Origin: JBJEQG01 sp051881635
Lineage (GTDB): Bacteria > Bacillota > Clostridia > Oscillospirales > Acutalibacteraceae
Reading direction: 5' to 3'
NCBI GenBank assembly: GCA_051881635.1
Contig: JBJEQG010000068.1
Location: 1-18,899, forward strand
Length of the DNA stretch: 18,899 nt
The position numbers were made by a program, and so were the translations under genes. Of this stretch, positions 6,783 to 13,778 are shown one piece after another. Positions within the stretch are counted from its first letter, which is position 1, and each line of letters begins with the position of its first letter. A model generated the notes under the pieces. The model searched no databases. It was not told the origin of the DNA and saw only the letters and a list, made by a program, of their open reading frames with translations.

Positions 6783-7562
6783 TTGAAAAAGAGAGTTAAA
6801 TATGAAAAAGTACTGAAAAGCCGTTCACCCTATCATGCCGACCGCCGCCGCTCTCAAAAATCCATGGAACTGAAATTTATTTTATTTACAGGTGTTATCG
6901 GAGCTGTTGTTATTGCCATTTGGGGTATTGTCGGCATTATTGTTAATTGGCATTTTTTCATGCAAAGCACTTCAACCACAGAAACCTCTGCCGAAAGCTC
7001 CGTTCTTTCCGTACAGGAAAAAAACGAAAAACTGCTTACGCTTGTAAATACAAACACTGCCTTGCCCACAGACTACCCCTTAACTTTGGAAACTTATAAT
7101 AATATACAAGCTGACAGCATTTTAATTAGCGACCTTAATGCCCTCATTTCTGCCGCCGAGCAGGACGGCATTACATTAAAAGTTATTGAGGGCTATATTT
7201 CCAAAGAGGAACAAGCTGAATTGCATAAATCAGAGGTCAATCGCCTTTTGGCTCTCGGTTACAGCCAAAGTCAAGCCAACACGATTGCTGAAACAACCGT
7301 TCCCTCAGCCGGTAATGCCGAACAACAAACAGGACTTAGTGTTCGTTTTGACCTTGCCGAAAATTCCAAAGCCTCCGCATGGCTGGAACGCCACAGCTTT
7401 AAATATGGTTTTATTCTTCGTTATCCTGATGACAAAACCGAAACCACTGACCACAATGGCGACAATACTCTTTTCCGTTATGTCGGAAAAAACTATGCAC
7501 TTCAAATGCGAACACTTAATATGTGTTTAGAAGAATATATTATCTACCTTAACCGCCGATAA
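6783..7562 (+). CDS. membrane-anchored VanY/M15-like protein lacking the zinc ligands (probable pseudopeptidase)
   Basis: A 259-residue protein: a basic cytoplasmic N-terminus (1-30), one membrane helix (about 31-55), a Ser/Thr-rich linker, then a domain (about 100-257) that follows the M15B D-Ala-D-Ala carboxypeptidase (VanY) pattern. Recognisable are EGYIS at 136-140 (family SGYRS), QQTGLSV at 181-187, SAWLERHSFKYGFILRYP at 198-215 and FRYVGK at 231-236. The metal site is gone. Family SEHQTGLAVD reads AEQQTGLSVR (179-188), so His became Q181 and Asp became R188; family EPWHFRYVG reads DNTLFRYVG (227-235), so Glu became D227 and His became L230. The domain is otherwise full length with no frameshift, so it was kept as a folded protein. 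Probably an extracellular wall-binding or regulatory pseudoenzyme. The TTG start is supported by GGAGGA (6771-6776), 6 nt upstream; the bicistronic 12-codon frame lies just before it. Confidence 0.82.
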   Translation: MKKRVKYEKVLKSRSPYHADRRRSQKSMELKFILFTGVIGAVVIAIWGIVGIIVNWHFFMQSTSTTETSAESSVLSVQEKNEKLLTLVNTNTALPTDYPLTLETYNNIQADSILISDLNALISAAEQDGITLKVIEGYISKEEQAELHKSEVNRLLALGYSQSQANTIAETTVPSAGNAEQQTGLSVRFDLAENSKASAWLERHSFKYGFILRYPDDKTETTDHNGDNTLFRYVGKNYALQMRTLNMCLEEYIIYLNRR

Positions 7563-7647
7563 TAACAGAACTTTGCGGCTCATCGCAATTAACAAGCCAC
7601 TTCTCCACTATTATGGTTATCGGAAAAGTCCATATAGAGCGAATTAC

Positions 7648-7695
7648 AAATACGACCGCAAATATAAGTTTCAACCTATATTTGCGGTCGTATTT
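7648..7695. terminator. bidirectional terminator between the VanY-like gene and the glycosyltransferase gene
   Basis: A 19-bp perfect stem (7648-7666 with 7677-7695) with a 10-nt loop sits between the stop at 7562 (+) and the restored stop at 7719 (-). Both outer arms end in GTATTT, giving short T-rich tails on each strand. The tails are weaker than a classic U tract. The stretch 7563-7718 holds nothing else I can support. Confidence 0.75.
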
Positions 7696-7718
7696 CATAC
7701 AGTTTTAAAGCATAAAAT

Positions 7719-9100
7719 TTATTCTTTGTTGGATTTTTCGCTGATAATCTGCACCATAAGCTGATATACATTTTCGGCGGAATTTCCTCTGTTAAAATCA
7801 TGGACAGCCTTTTTCATATCCACCAAAAGATTTTCTTCCGTAAACAATCGGGTAATCATCTTTGTGCAGCTATCTTTNNNNNNNNNNNNNNNNNNNNNNN
7901 NNNNNNNNNNNNNNNNNNNNNNNNNNNNNNNNNNNNNNNNNNNNNNNNNNNNNNNNNNNNNNNNNNNNNNNNNNNNNCCAAAAGATTTTCTTCCGTAAAC
8001 AATCGGGTAATCATCTTTGTGCAGCTATCTTTTTTCTCCAAACGAACAGCCATACCTTTGCCGACAAGAAAAGATGCATTTTGCTCCTCCTGTCCCGGAA
8101 TTGCCTTAAAAATCGCCATAGGTAAATCGGAAACAATCGCCTCTGATACAGTCAAACCGCCGGGTTTTGTGACAATCAAATCTGCCATTTGCATATACTG
8201 TTCCACTTTGTCCGTATAGTATAAAAGGCGTGTCGGTTTGCTCTCTTTTATTCTTCGTGAAACTCGCATGAGCGGTTTGGTATATTCATCCTCAGACGCA
8301 TCTTTTCTCATTTGATATATGGCGTTATTCATTTCCAATTTTCTCAGATAACGCTCAAATGTTTCAAACAACTTTTCGTTCTTGCCTGTAATAACCACAA
8401 TTTGGAAATCGACAGGGGATTTTACTATTTTGTGATAGATTTTTAAAACATCTGTTACGCCAAAACTTCCAGCCATAATCAAAATGGTTGGAATATCAGG
8501 ATTTAACCCTTCCTCTTCCAATAATGTTCTGCGGTCACCACGCTGATAAAATGCCTGATGAACAGGAATACCAAAATCATAAATACGGGAACGCAAAATA
8601 CCCCTTGAAACCATTTCGTTAATCATTTCCTGATTGGATACAATATAAGCGTCCACACCCTCTGTCAAATAGGTCTGATGTGTTGCAAAGTCTGTAATAA
8701 TGCTCACAAGCGGTACATCAATCAAACCCTTAGCCTTTAATCCCGCCGCAAATTCACAGGAAAAGGAATGTGTCGACACCAAAATATCCGGCTTAAATTC
8801 ATCAATCAATGGCAAAAGCCGTTTTCCGAACTGTGTTGTTGCCAAAGTCACCGTATGATTGAGCGGATTGGTTTCTTTATCTGAGGCTTTATACATAGAA
8901 CCGTACATTTGGGGCGTATTTTTTGCCATGTAAACATAACCGCCCGCCACTGTTTTATTTAAAATGGGGCTGATATACTGAATGGCATCAATAATCATGA
9001 CTTCCGAGTCCGGCTCATGACGCATAATACATTCCTTCAAAGCCTGAGCCGCTCTCATGTGACCGCCGCCGGTTGTGGCAGATAAAACAAGTACCTTCAT
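7719..9100 (-). CDS. MGDG synthase/UgtP-type diacylglycerol glycosyltransferase (interrupted by assembly gap)
   Basis: A GT28-type processive diacylglycerol glucosyl/galactosyltransferase, a membrane-associated cytoplasmic enzyme that makes glycolipids (lipoteichoic acid anchors in relatives). The N-terminal MGDG-synthase domain starts VLVLSATTGGGHMRAAQA with GGGH at 11-14; the C-terminal nucleotide-sugar domain has LIMAGSFG (207-214) and ADLIVTKPGGLTVSEA (306-321). The given sequence contains 100 N (7878-7977) flanked by an exact 55-bp duplicate. Taking one copy, the frame continues after FTEENLL (368-374) as VDMKKAVHDFNRGNS and ends ISEKSNKE at TAA 7721-7719, giving 408 residues. As given, the 155 extra bases (not a multiple of three) break the frame. 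An extra segment of about 35 charged residues (around 255-292) precedes the LLYYTDKVEQYM strand. AAGGGA, 7 nt upstream, supports ATG 9100. A promoter candidate lies at 9162-9167. Confidence 0.9.
7823..8032. other. scaffold gap: 100 N flanked by an exact 55-bp duplicate
   Basis: Bases 7823-7877 and 7978-8032 are identical over 55 bp and flank exactly 100 N (7878-7977). A contig overlap equal to an odd k-mer length beside a fixed-length N run is the mark of two contigs ending in the same k-mer and joined by a scaffolder. The true sequence most likely has one copy and no gap, which restores the reading frame of the glycosyltransferase gene. Confidence 0.93.
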
Positions 9101-9125
9101 AAATAATCCCTTCTTTAATTTTTAA

Positions 9126-9167
9126 GCTCCCTGAAAATCAAAGTTTTGGAGCAATTATTAGATTATA
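9126..9167 (-). promoter_or_regulatory. extended -10 promoter and leader hairpin before the glycosyltransferase gene
   Basis: On the minus strand TGATATAAT (TATAAT at 9167-9162, with a TG extension) lacks a good -35 but fits an extended -10. The predicted start near 9155 is directly followed by an imperfect hairpin, GCTCC (9152-9148) with GGAGC (9130-9126), having an inner AAAA/TTTT pairing. The tail TTAAAAATT is too weak to call it a terminator with confidence. Confidence 0.45.
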
Positions 9168-9180
9168 TCACAAATTATTT

Positions 9181-10008
9181 TCAATGGTCTTTGATGTCCG
9201 TCTGTATAAAGATAACAGCACTTCCCGCAAAAAATGCAAGAGAAACGACAGCAGTTAAAATCGCTGTAATTACGGGAAATTCATAACCGCCCATACACAT
9301 AGAATAAACACTGAAATATTCATAGGGGCAAAGATAAAGTCCAAATTCCAAATGTGGCATTAAACGGCAAATGCAGGCAATCGCAAATGTAAAAATAAAG
9401 AAACCAAAACCGAAAGATGCCGCTGAGGATAATGTATGTAAAGCGTTGGAAATCAAAAAGCCGATACTGTAACACAAAAATTCCACCAAAAGGAAAACCC
9501 CTGAAACCGATAATGCCAAAGATGCAACATCTGAAACACCGATAACATTTCCATAAATAACCAAAACCACATACAACAGTGCATTATAAAGAATAACACT
9601 GAAAAGCTGCGAAAAATAGCGTGTTATGACAAGAGCGGCACGGGAAATCGGCTGGGCAATCAAAAAATTGACCGAACTGTCACAAGAAAAACGAACAATC
9701 GCCGCCGCTCCCAAATAACCAGCATAAATTGTTGTCAGAACCAGGAGCCATTGGCACATAATTCCGAATACGGCATTATGTTCAGAAAAATCCGGCAGCA
9801 TATTTAAATCAACAGCATTTAAAAGTTCTTCCGGTAATGCCGTCATCATTTCACGCATTAAATCAGGAACACCGCTCGTTTCCAAAGCATAAAACAAAGA
9901 ACCGGCACCCAATACAACAAGAACTGTTATAACTAACCATATAATAATACTTTTCAACTGCTTGTATAAATCCAAAAAAAACATTTTTGCGGAAAAAACT
10001 TTACTCAT
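9181..10008 (-). CDS. ABC-2 type transporter permease
   Basis: A 275-residue membrane protein with the ABC-2 permease layout: an N-terminal helix (about 20-44), an extracellular loop of about 50 residues, then five further hydrophobic segments, including WLLVLTTIYAGYLGAAAIV and a final AILTAVVSLAFFAGSAVIFI helix. The segment RFSCDSSVNFLIAQPISRAALVITRYFSQL has the charged cytoplasmic pattern following the second helix in this family (seen as 'LLSTPVSRxxIVxxK' in relatives). The ATG overlaps the end of the ATPase gene by 8 bp (AATGAGTAA), so the two are translationally coupled and form one exporter. Substrate unknown; relatives move drugs, peptides, lipids or serve as uncharacterised housekeeping exporters. 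Confidence 0.88.
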   Translation of the reverse strand: MSKVFSAKMFFLDLYKQLKSIIIWLVITVLVVLGAGSLFYALETSGVPDLMREMMTALPEELLNAVDLNMLPDFSEHNAVFGIMCQWLLVLTTIYAGYLGAAAIVRFSCDSSVNFLIAQPISRAALVITRYFSQLFSVILYNALLYVVLVIYGNVIGVSDVASLALSVSGVFLLVEFLCYSIGFLISNALHTLSSAASFGFGFFIFTFAIACICRLMPHLEFGLYLCPYEYFSVYSMCMGGYEFPVITAILTAVVSLAFFAGSAVIFIQTDIKDH

Positions 10009-11107
10009 TTATTTCATCACCGGACTTTCCGTCATTATTAGAGGCAGAAAAGTTAACCTCTGAATATTCATTTGTTTCAGGTACCGCATCATTAACAGTC
10101 ACAGGACTTGCGTCTGTTTTTGGCGGCTGTGCAGCATGGGAGGAATACAAATCCCGTTCATTCTCATCAATAGTATATACAGGAATTTGCTGTGTTTTTG
10201 ACTTTTCAAACTGTTCTTCTTCCTGCTCCTGATATAAGGTTGCCACTGTTTCGCCCAAAGAAGGATAAGTGATATTCAAATCCTTGATTTTATAATGGGA
10301 TAATGCCAAAATCAATTCATCAATTTCACCCTTATACAAAAAGCTGATATAGCCATTCGGTTCAAGTATCGGATTAAGGCGGAAATAACGCACCACAGGT
10401 TCTAAATTATCGTCAGACAAAATGCTGACATGACGGGTATTCAATTTGACAAACTGTTCCTTTTGGGAATTGTTTACAACACTGCCCTTGTGCATGACAA
10501 TAACGGAGGAACATATTGTTTGTGCCTCCTCATAGTCATTACAGGTCATAAGGATTGTTGTGCCTTTTTCTTTCTCTTTAACAAGGAAATCGAAAAATCT
10601 GTCTTTCATACGGCTGTCTAAACCCAACATCGGCTCGTCCATAATCAAAATCTGTGGCGAGAAAAAAGCGGCGGAAATAATTGCCAAACGCTTTCGTTCA
10701 GATATTGTCATTTTACGAACGGGCTTTTTGCGTGCAATAGAAAACTGCTCAAACAAAGTTGCCAATCTTGCCTCGTCACAATATCCCCGAATACCCGCTA
10801 CAAACCGCACCACATCAATCGCCCGCAGTTCTTCCGGCAAACTCGGTTCTGCCGGTACAAAACCCGCCATACGCTTAATTGCCAATGTATCAAAGGTCAC
10901 ATTCTTTCCGGCAATAGTTGCTGTACCCGCATAATCCCGGATTAAGCCGCATAATACATTGTACAGTGTTGTCTTGCCTGAACCTGGTATTCCTGCCACA
11001 CCGCACAGGTCGCCCTGATAGACGGTAAAGGTTGTATTAACCAACGCACTTTTCCCTTTATAAGCTTTGGTCAGTTTATTCAGTTGTATTACGGGATTGA
11101 GGGACAT
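10001..11107 (-). CDS. ABC transporter ATP-binding protein with degenerate signature motif and acidic C-terminal tail
   Basis: A 368-residue ATPase of the ABC-2/CcmA type. Walker A GIPGSGKTT (39-47) and Walker B ILIMDEP (153-159), including catalytic E158, are intact, as is the D-loop LGLDS (161-165). The signature, normally LSGGxxxR, reads MTISERKR (133-140), so both Ser and Gly are replaced. The H-loop His is N190 (TCNDYEEAQ), and the Q-loop position reads GFVPAEP (82-88). A second region (about 215-295) resembles the C-terminal domain of such ATPases, and a final low-complexity acidic tail (about 295-368) is unusual. GGAGGA, 8 nt upstream, supports ATG 11107 over the TTG at 11113. First gene of the operon, overlapping the permease gene by 8 bp. 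ATP binding is likely; whether it hydrolyses ATP normally is doubtful. Confidence 0.9.
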   Translation of the reverse strand: MSLNPVIQLNKLTKAYKGKSALVNTTFTVYQGDLCGVAGIPGSGKTTLYNVLCGLIRDYAGTATIAGKNVTFDTLAIKRMAGFVPAEPSLPEELRAIDVVRFVAGIRGYCDEARLATLFEQFSIARKKPVRKMTISERKRLAIISAAFFSPQILIMDEPMLGLDSRMKDRFFDFLVKEKEKGTTILMTCNDYEEAQTICSSVIVMHKGSVVNNSQKEQFVKLNTRHVSILSDDNLEPVVRYFRLNPILEPNGYISFLYKGEIDELILALSHYKIKDLNITYPSLGETVATLYQEQEEEQFEKSKTQQIPVYTIDENERDLYSSHAAQPPKTDASPVTVNDAVPETNEYSEVNFSASNNDGKSGDEINE

Positions 11108-11167
11108 AAACAAAATCCTCCGCTCTTTATATAGTCAATTATTCAATTTCAAAAGATGTACGGATTT

Positions 11168-11207
11168 ATTATACTATATATTCCCTGTTTTTTCAACAAA
11201 AAACAGG
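11168..11207 (-). promoter_or_regulatory. promoter of the ABC operon with a palindrome over the -35
   Basis: On the minus strand TTGAAA (11196-11191), a 17-bp spacer and TATAAT (11173-11168) put the start near 11161. A perfect palindrome, CCTGTTTTTT-CAAC-AAAAAACAGG (11184-11207), covers the -35 and part of the spacer, in a place where a repressor would block RNA polymerase. The remaining bases of 11114-11312 are AT-rich with nothing else supportable. Confidence 0.72.
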
Positions 11208-11312
11208 CTTATTTGTCACTTTTTTGACTTCAAAATATAAAATAAACAAAAACAGAAAATAAAATCGTCAAAAGTTTGGCTTAAATTTGTGCAATTATGA
11301 AAAAAGTGTTAC

Positions 11313-11341
11313 TTTACAAACGCTTTTTCTTTGTGTATTAT
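11313..11341 (+). promoter_or_regulatory. promoter of the vanW-like gene
   Basis: TTTACA (11313-11318), a 17-bp spacer and TATTAT (11336-11341) predict a start near 11348. Imperfect arms AAAAAGTGTT (11301-11310) and AACGCTTTTT (11319-11328), pairing with one G-T, surround the -35. Confidence 0.72.
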
Positions 11342-11394
11342 TAGAATTATAGGAAGATTATTGTATATTGACTTTTTATGGAGGTCCTTTTAAT

Positions 11395-13605
11395 ATGGAA
11401 CAAAAAAATAATCATCGTTCCGATATGAATGATACGATTTTATTTAAAGTTGACGGCGATACGCACACAACAATAACCAAACCTAAAACAGACAATGTTG
11501 TTTTTACGAACAGCCGTGTTCCTCAACAACAGTCTGATACGGACAGCGTCGTTTTTGCAAAGGGTAATACACCACAAAAATCGTCCGATACAGACGGCGT
11601 TGTTTTTGCTAAGGGAAATACACCCCAACAACAGTCTGATACGGACAATGTCGTTTTTGCAAAGGGCGATGTTCCACAACAACCGTCCGATACAGATGGT
11701 GTTGTTTTTGCAAAGGTTAATACTCCCCAAAAGGCTCGCCGTTCCGCAGAGCCAATGTTGAACAAACGCTCCAAAATTATTGCGATTTCTTCGATTGCAG
11801 GCGTATGTGTAGTCGGTATTGTTACGGCTGCCGTCATTATGCTGAACAATAACGGTGGCGGCAACAAGCCTGATGTTGTCCCTGTGGATAATTCTTCCGT
11901 TTCCGATAATTCAAACCCGTCAAGCGTTTCGGAAACAAGCAGTCCAAGCTCTTTGCCAATCATTCCAACCCCTGAGTTTAAAGAAGTTGACACTTCAACC
12001 ATTACCTTTGGTTCAGGCATTTCGATTGAGGGCGTCAGCCTTGACGGACTTACCCTTACCCAAGCCTATCAAAAAATTGAGCCTTATCTTCCGGAAATTC
12101 GTGATAACATCAACATTACAATTCAGTGTGATGGCAAAACTTTGACTTTAACCGAAAATGATTTCGGTTTTGATTATGATACTGCCGATATTTTGCGTCA
12201 GGCCTACCATTACAGTCGAGGCGAATTGGACAATCCGACAGTTGAATACACAACGGCAAATGGTGTAACGGATTTTTCGCTTTCCTGTGCCATAAATGCT
12301 GAGTCGATTGATACTGCCCTTGAAAAAGTGAAAGACAAGTTTAATGTTGAACCGATTGATGCTCATGTTGATAAATTTGACCCGAATGCCGTTGAAAAAT
12401 TTACATACAAAGACGGTACAGACGGCTATGTTATTGACGACGACGATGTCAAAGAAAAAATTGTGGAAATTCTTTCCAATAAAAATAAGAGCGGCAATTT
12501 AAGCATTACCACATCAAAAAAGAAATTTACTGTTACTTTGGACGAAATCAAAACAAAAACAAAACTTATTTCTTCAGCTCGCACAATTTCCACAAGCTCA
12601 TATAATTCCAATCATAACATGAAATTGGCTTTGGCGTCTGCAAACGGTGTTATCCTTCAACCGGGTGAGATTTTCTCCTTTAACGGCACAACCGGCGATA
12701 CCACAACCGGTGCTTTGGGTTATGTTGAATCTACTGCCATTGTTAGTGGTAAATATGTGCCACAGTATGGCGGTGGTATCTGTCAGGCATCAACAACAAT
12801 TTATATTGCCGCTGTCAAGGCAAACATGGAAGTTGTTGAGCGTTATGCCCATGCTTATAAATCCGCCTATGCTGACCGTGGTTTGGATGCAACCGTTGAC
12901 TATGGCAATCTGGATATGCGTTTCAAAAATACATACGACTACCCTGTTTATATTGCGACTTATTATGGTGACCGTGACGGTGACGGTCTGCCGGAACTTA
13001 TGGTTGAATTTTATGGTGAAGTTTCCAAAGAATATGATGAAATCGTTGCCGTTGGTTGGGTAACATCGGCAAGTTCAAGTTCCTATGCTGCAAAGGGTGC
13101 AAAAGTATTTTTCAAAGACGGTGTTGAAATCAAGAGAGAATATTTGCCGTTAGGCTATTATTCATACAGCAATTACGAAACACAATACTCTGTTTCCTCT
13201 CTTATTCCCTCAGACCCGTCTTTTGGTCCGAGAAATGTTACACCGACCAATGCCCACCCGACTGTTTATTCTCCGGGCGGCTGTGGCAGCTCCGCAATTT
13301 ATGACGATGATGAACCTTCAAAACCTGAAGAACCGTCCAAACCGTCAACTCCCTCATCACCGACAAGCAGCCGTACAGAATCCTCAGTTCCGACAAGTTC
13401 GTCCGAACCGGTTTCCTCAGAACCTGAATCATCTTCCGAACCTTCTCCGGAACCGAGTATTGAGCCAAGCCCTGAACCGAGTGTCGAACCAAGTGTTGAA
13501 CCGAGTACCGAACCGAGTATTGAACCAAGTTCCGAATCCTCAGTTGAAGAGCCGAGTATGGAAGAACCGTTTTCCGAGCCGGAAGAAACCTCTATTGAGG
13601 AATAA
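11395..13605 (+). CDS. VanW family protein with cytoplasmic repeats, peptidoglycan-binding-like domain and Ser/Pro/Glu tail
   Basis: A 736-residue single-pass protein. The N-terminus (1-126) is cytoplasmic by the positive-inside rule and carries five 17-residue repeats with the core DTDxVVFAKG. A membrane helix (about 127-150) is followed by a Ser/Pro/Asn linker (151-195). Then comes a YoaR-like putative peptidoglycan-binding domain (PG_binding_4 type, about 203-385) and the VanW domain (about 393-545), with its hallmarks NGVILQPGEIFSFN and YGGGICQASTTIY (458-470). After a further beta-rich region the protein ends in about 95 residues of EPS-type repeats, probably a wall-spanning tail. VanW domains occur in vancomycin-resistance clusters and widely in clostridial surface proteins; their biochemical role is unsettled. 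GGAGGT (11380-11385) supports ATG 11395; the in-frame ATG 11368-type start upstream overlaps the leader. Own promoter and terminator, so monocistronic. No van resistance genes are near. Confidence 0.92.
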   Translation: MEQKNNHRSDMNDTILFKVDGDTHTTITKPKTDNVVFTNSRVPQQQSDTDSVVFAKGNTPQKSSDTDGVVFAKGNTPQQQSDTDNVVFAKGDVPQQPSDTDGVVFAKVNTPQKARRSAEPMLNKRSKIIAISSIAGVCVVGIVTAAVIMLNNNGGGNKPDVVPVDNSSVSDNSNPSSVSETSSPSSLPIIPTPEFKEVDTSTITFGSGISIEGVSLDGLTLTQAYQKIEPYLPEIRDNINITIQCDGKTLTLTENDFGFDYDTADILRQAYHYSRGELDNPTVEYTTANGVTDFSLSCAINAESIDTALEKVKDKFNVEPIDAHVDKFDPNAVEKFTYKDGTDGYVIDDDDVKEKIVEILSNKNKSGNLSITTSKKKFTVTLDEIKTKTKLISSARTISTSSYNSNHNMKLALASANGVILQPGEIFSFNGTTGDTTTGALGYVESTAIVSGKYVPQYGGGICQASTTIYIAAVKANMEVVERYAHAYKSAYADRGLDATVDYGNLDMRFKNTYDYPVYIATYYGDRDGDGLPELMVEFYGEVSKEYDEIVAVGWVTSASSSSYAAKGAKVFFKDGVEIKREYLPLGYYSYSNYETQYSVSSLIPSDPSFGPRNVTPTNAHPTVYSPGGCGSSAIYDDDEPSKPEEPSKPSTPSSPTSSRTESSVPTSSSEPVSSEPESSSEPSPEPSIEPSPEPSVEPSVEPSTEPSIEPSSESSVEEPSMEEPFSEPEETSIEE
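11485..11739 (+). repeat. five tandem 51-bp coding repeats in the vanW-like gene
   Basis: Units start at 11485, 11536, 11587, 11638 and 11689, each exactly 51 bp (17 codons). The protein core is (K/D)TD(S/G/N)VVF(A/T), then a Pro/Gln-rich segment. Third-base differences between units show the repeat is old or kept for its protein sequence; the first unit is the most divergent. Confidence 0.9.
13312..13602 (+). repeat. degenerate EPS-type codon repeats at the vanW-like 3' end
   Basis: Repeated codons for EPS(I/V/P/T/S) follow one another at 12-bp spacings, for example around 13450-13530 (EPSPEPSIEPSPEPSVEPS). The low-complexity acidic Ser/Pro tail is typical of stiff surface-exposed linkers. 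No LPXTG motif follows it. Confidence 0.8.
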
Positions 13606-13646
13606 TACTTTTATAACTTAAAATAGTACAAAAGAGATAAATACAT

Positions 13647-13683
13647 AACGGGAAATTCATCTTGTATGAATTTCCCGTTTATA
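13647..13683 (+). terminator. terminator of the vanW-like gene
   Basis: A perfect 14-bp stem (13647-13660 with 13666-13679) and a 5-nt loop are followed by TTTATATTT, about 40 nt after the stop codon. Confidence 0.85.
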
Positions 13684-13711
13684 TTTGACCAATTTTCTTC
13701 TTTTTGAGTAA

Positions 13712-13740
13712 TTGACCTTTTATTTTTTTAATGTTATTAT
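13712..13740 (+). promoter_or_regulatory. promoter of the flippase-glycosyltransferase operon
   Basis: TTGACC (13712-13717), a 17-bp spacer and TATTAT (13735-13740), preceded by an extended TGT, give a strong promoter with a predicted start near 13747, about 32 nt before the first ATG. Confidence 0.82.
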
Positions 13741-13778
13741 AGACATTAAGTATGGAATTTAGGAAAAGGAGAGGAACA

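Noticed and set aside
7573..7764. 63-residue frame after the VanY-like gene
   Set aside because: It runs through the 19-bp terminator hairpin and over the restored 3' end of the glycosyltransferase gene, and has no ribosome site.
7823..8032. The 55-bp direct repeat as a target-site duplication or att pair of a mobile element
   Set aside because: The spacer is exactly 100 N with no sequence of its own, and one copy restores a perfect frame, so scaffolding explains it.
7800..8219. Plus-strand frames through the N gap, and the KIAAQR C-terminus of the minus-strand frame ending at 7856
   Set aside because: Both are products of the duplicated 55 bp and the placeholder N run.
11523..12020. Minus-strand repeat-containing frame opposite the vanW-like N-terminus
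   Set aside because: The repeats are the reverse of the coding repeats; the vanW-like frame has the promoter, ribosome site and recognised domains.
11395..13605. VanW as sign of a glycopeptide-resistance cluster
   Set aside because: No vanHAX, vanR/S or active vanY is present; the neighbouring VanY-like protein lacks its zinc ligands and lies in another operon.
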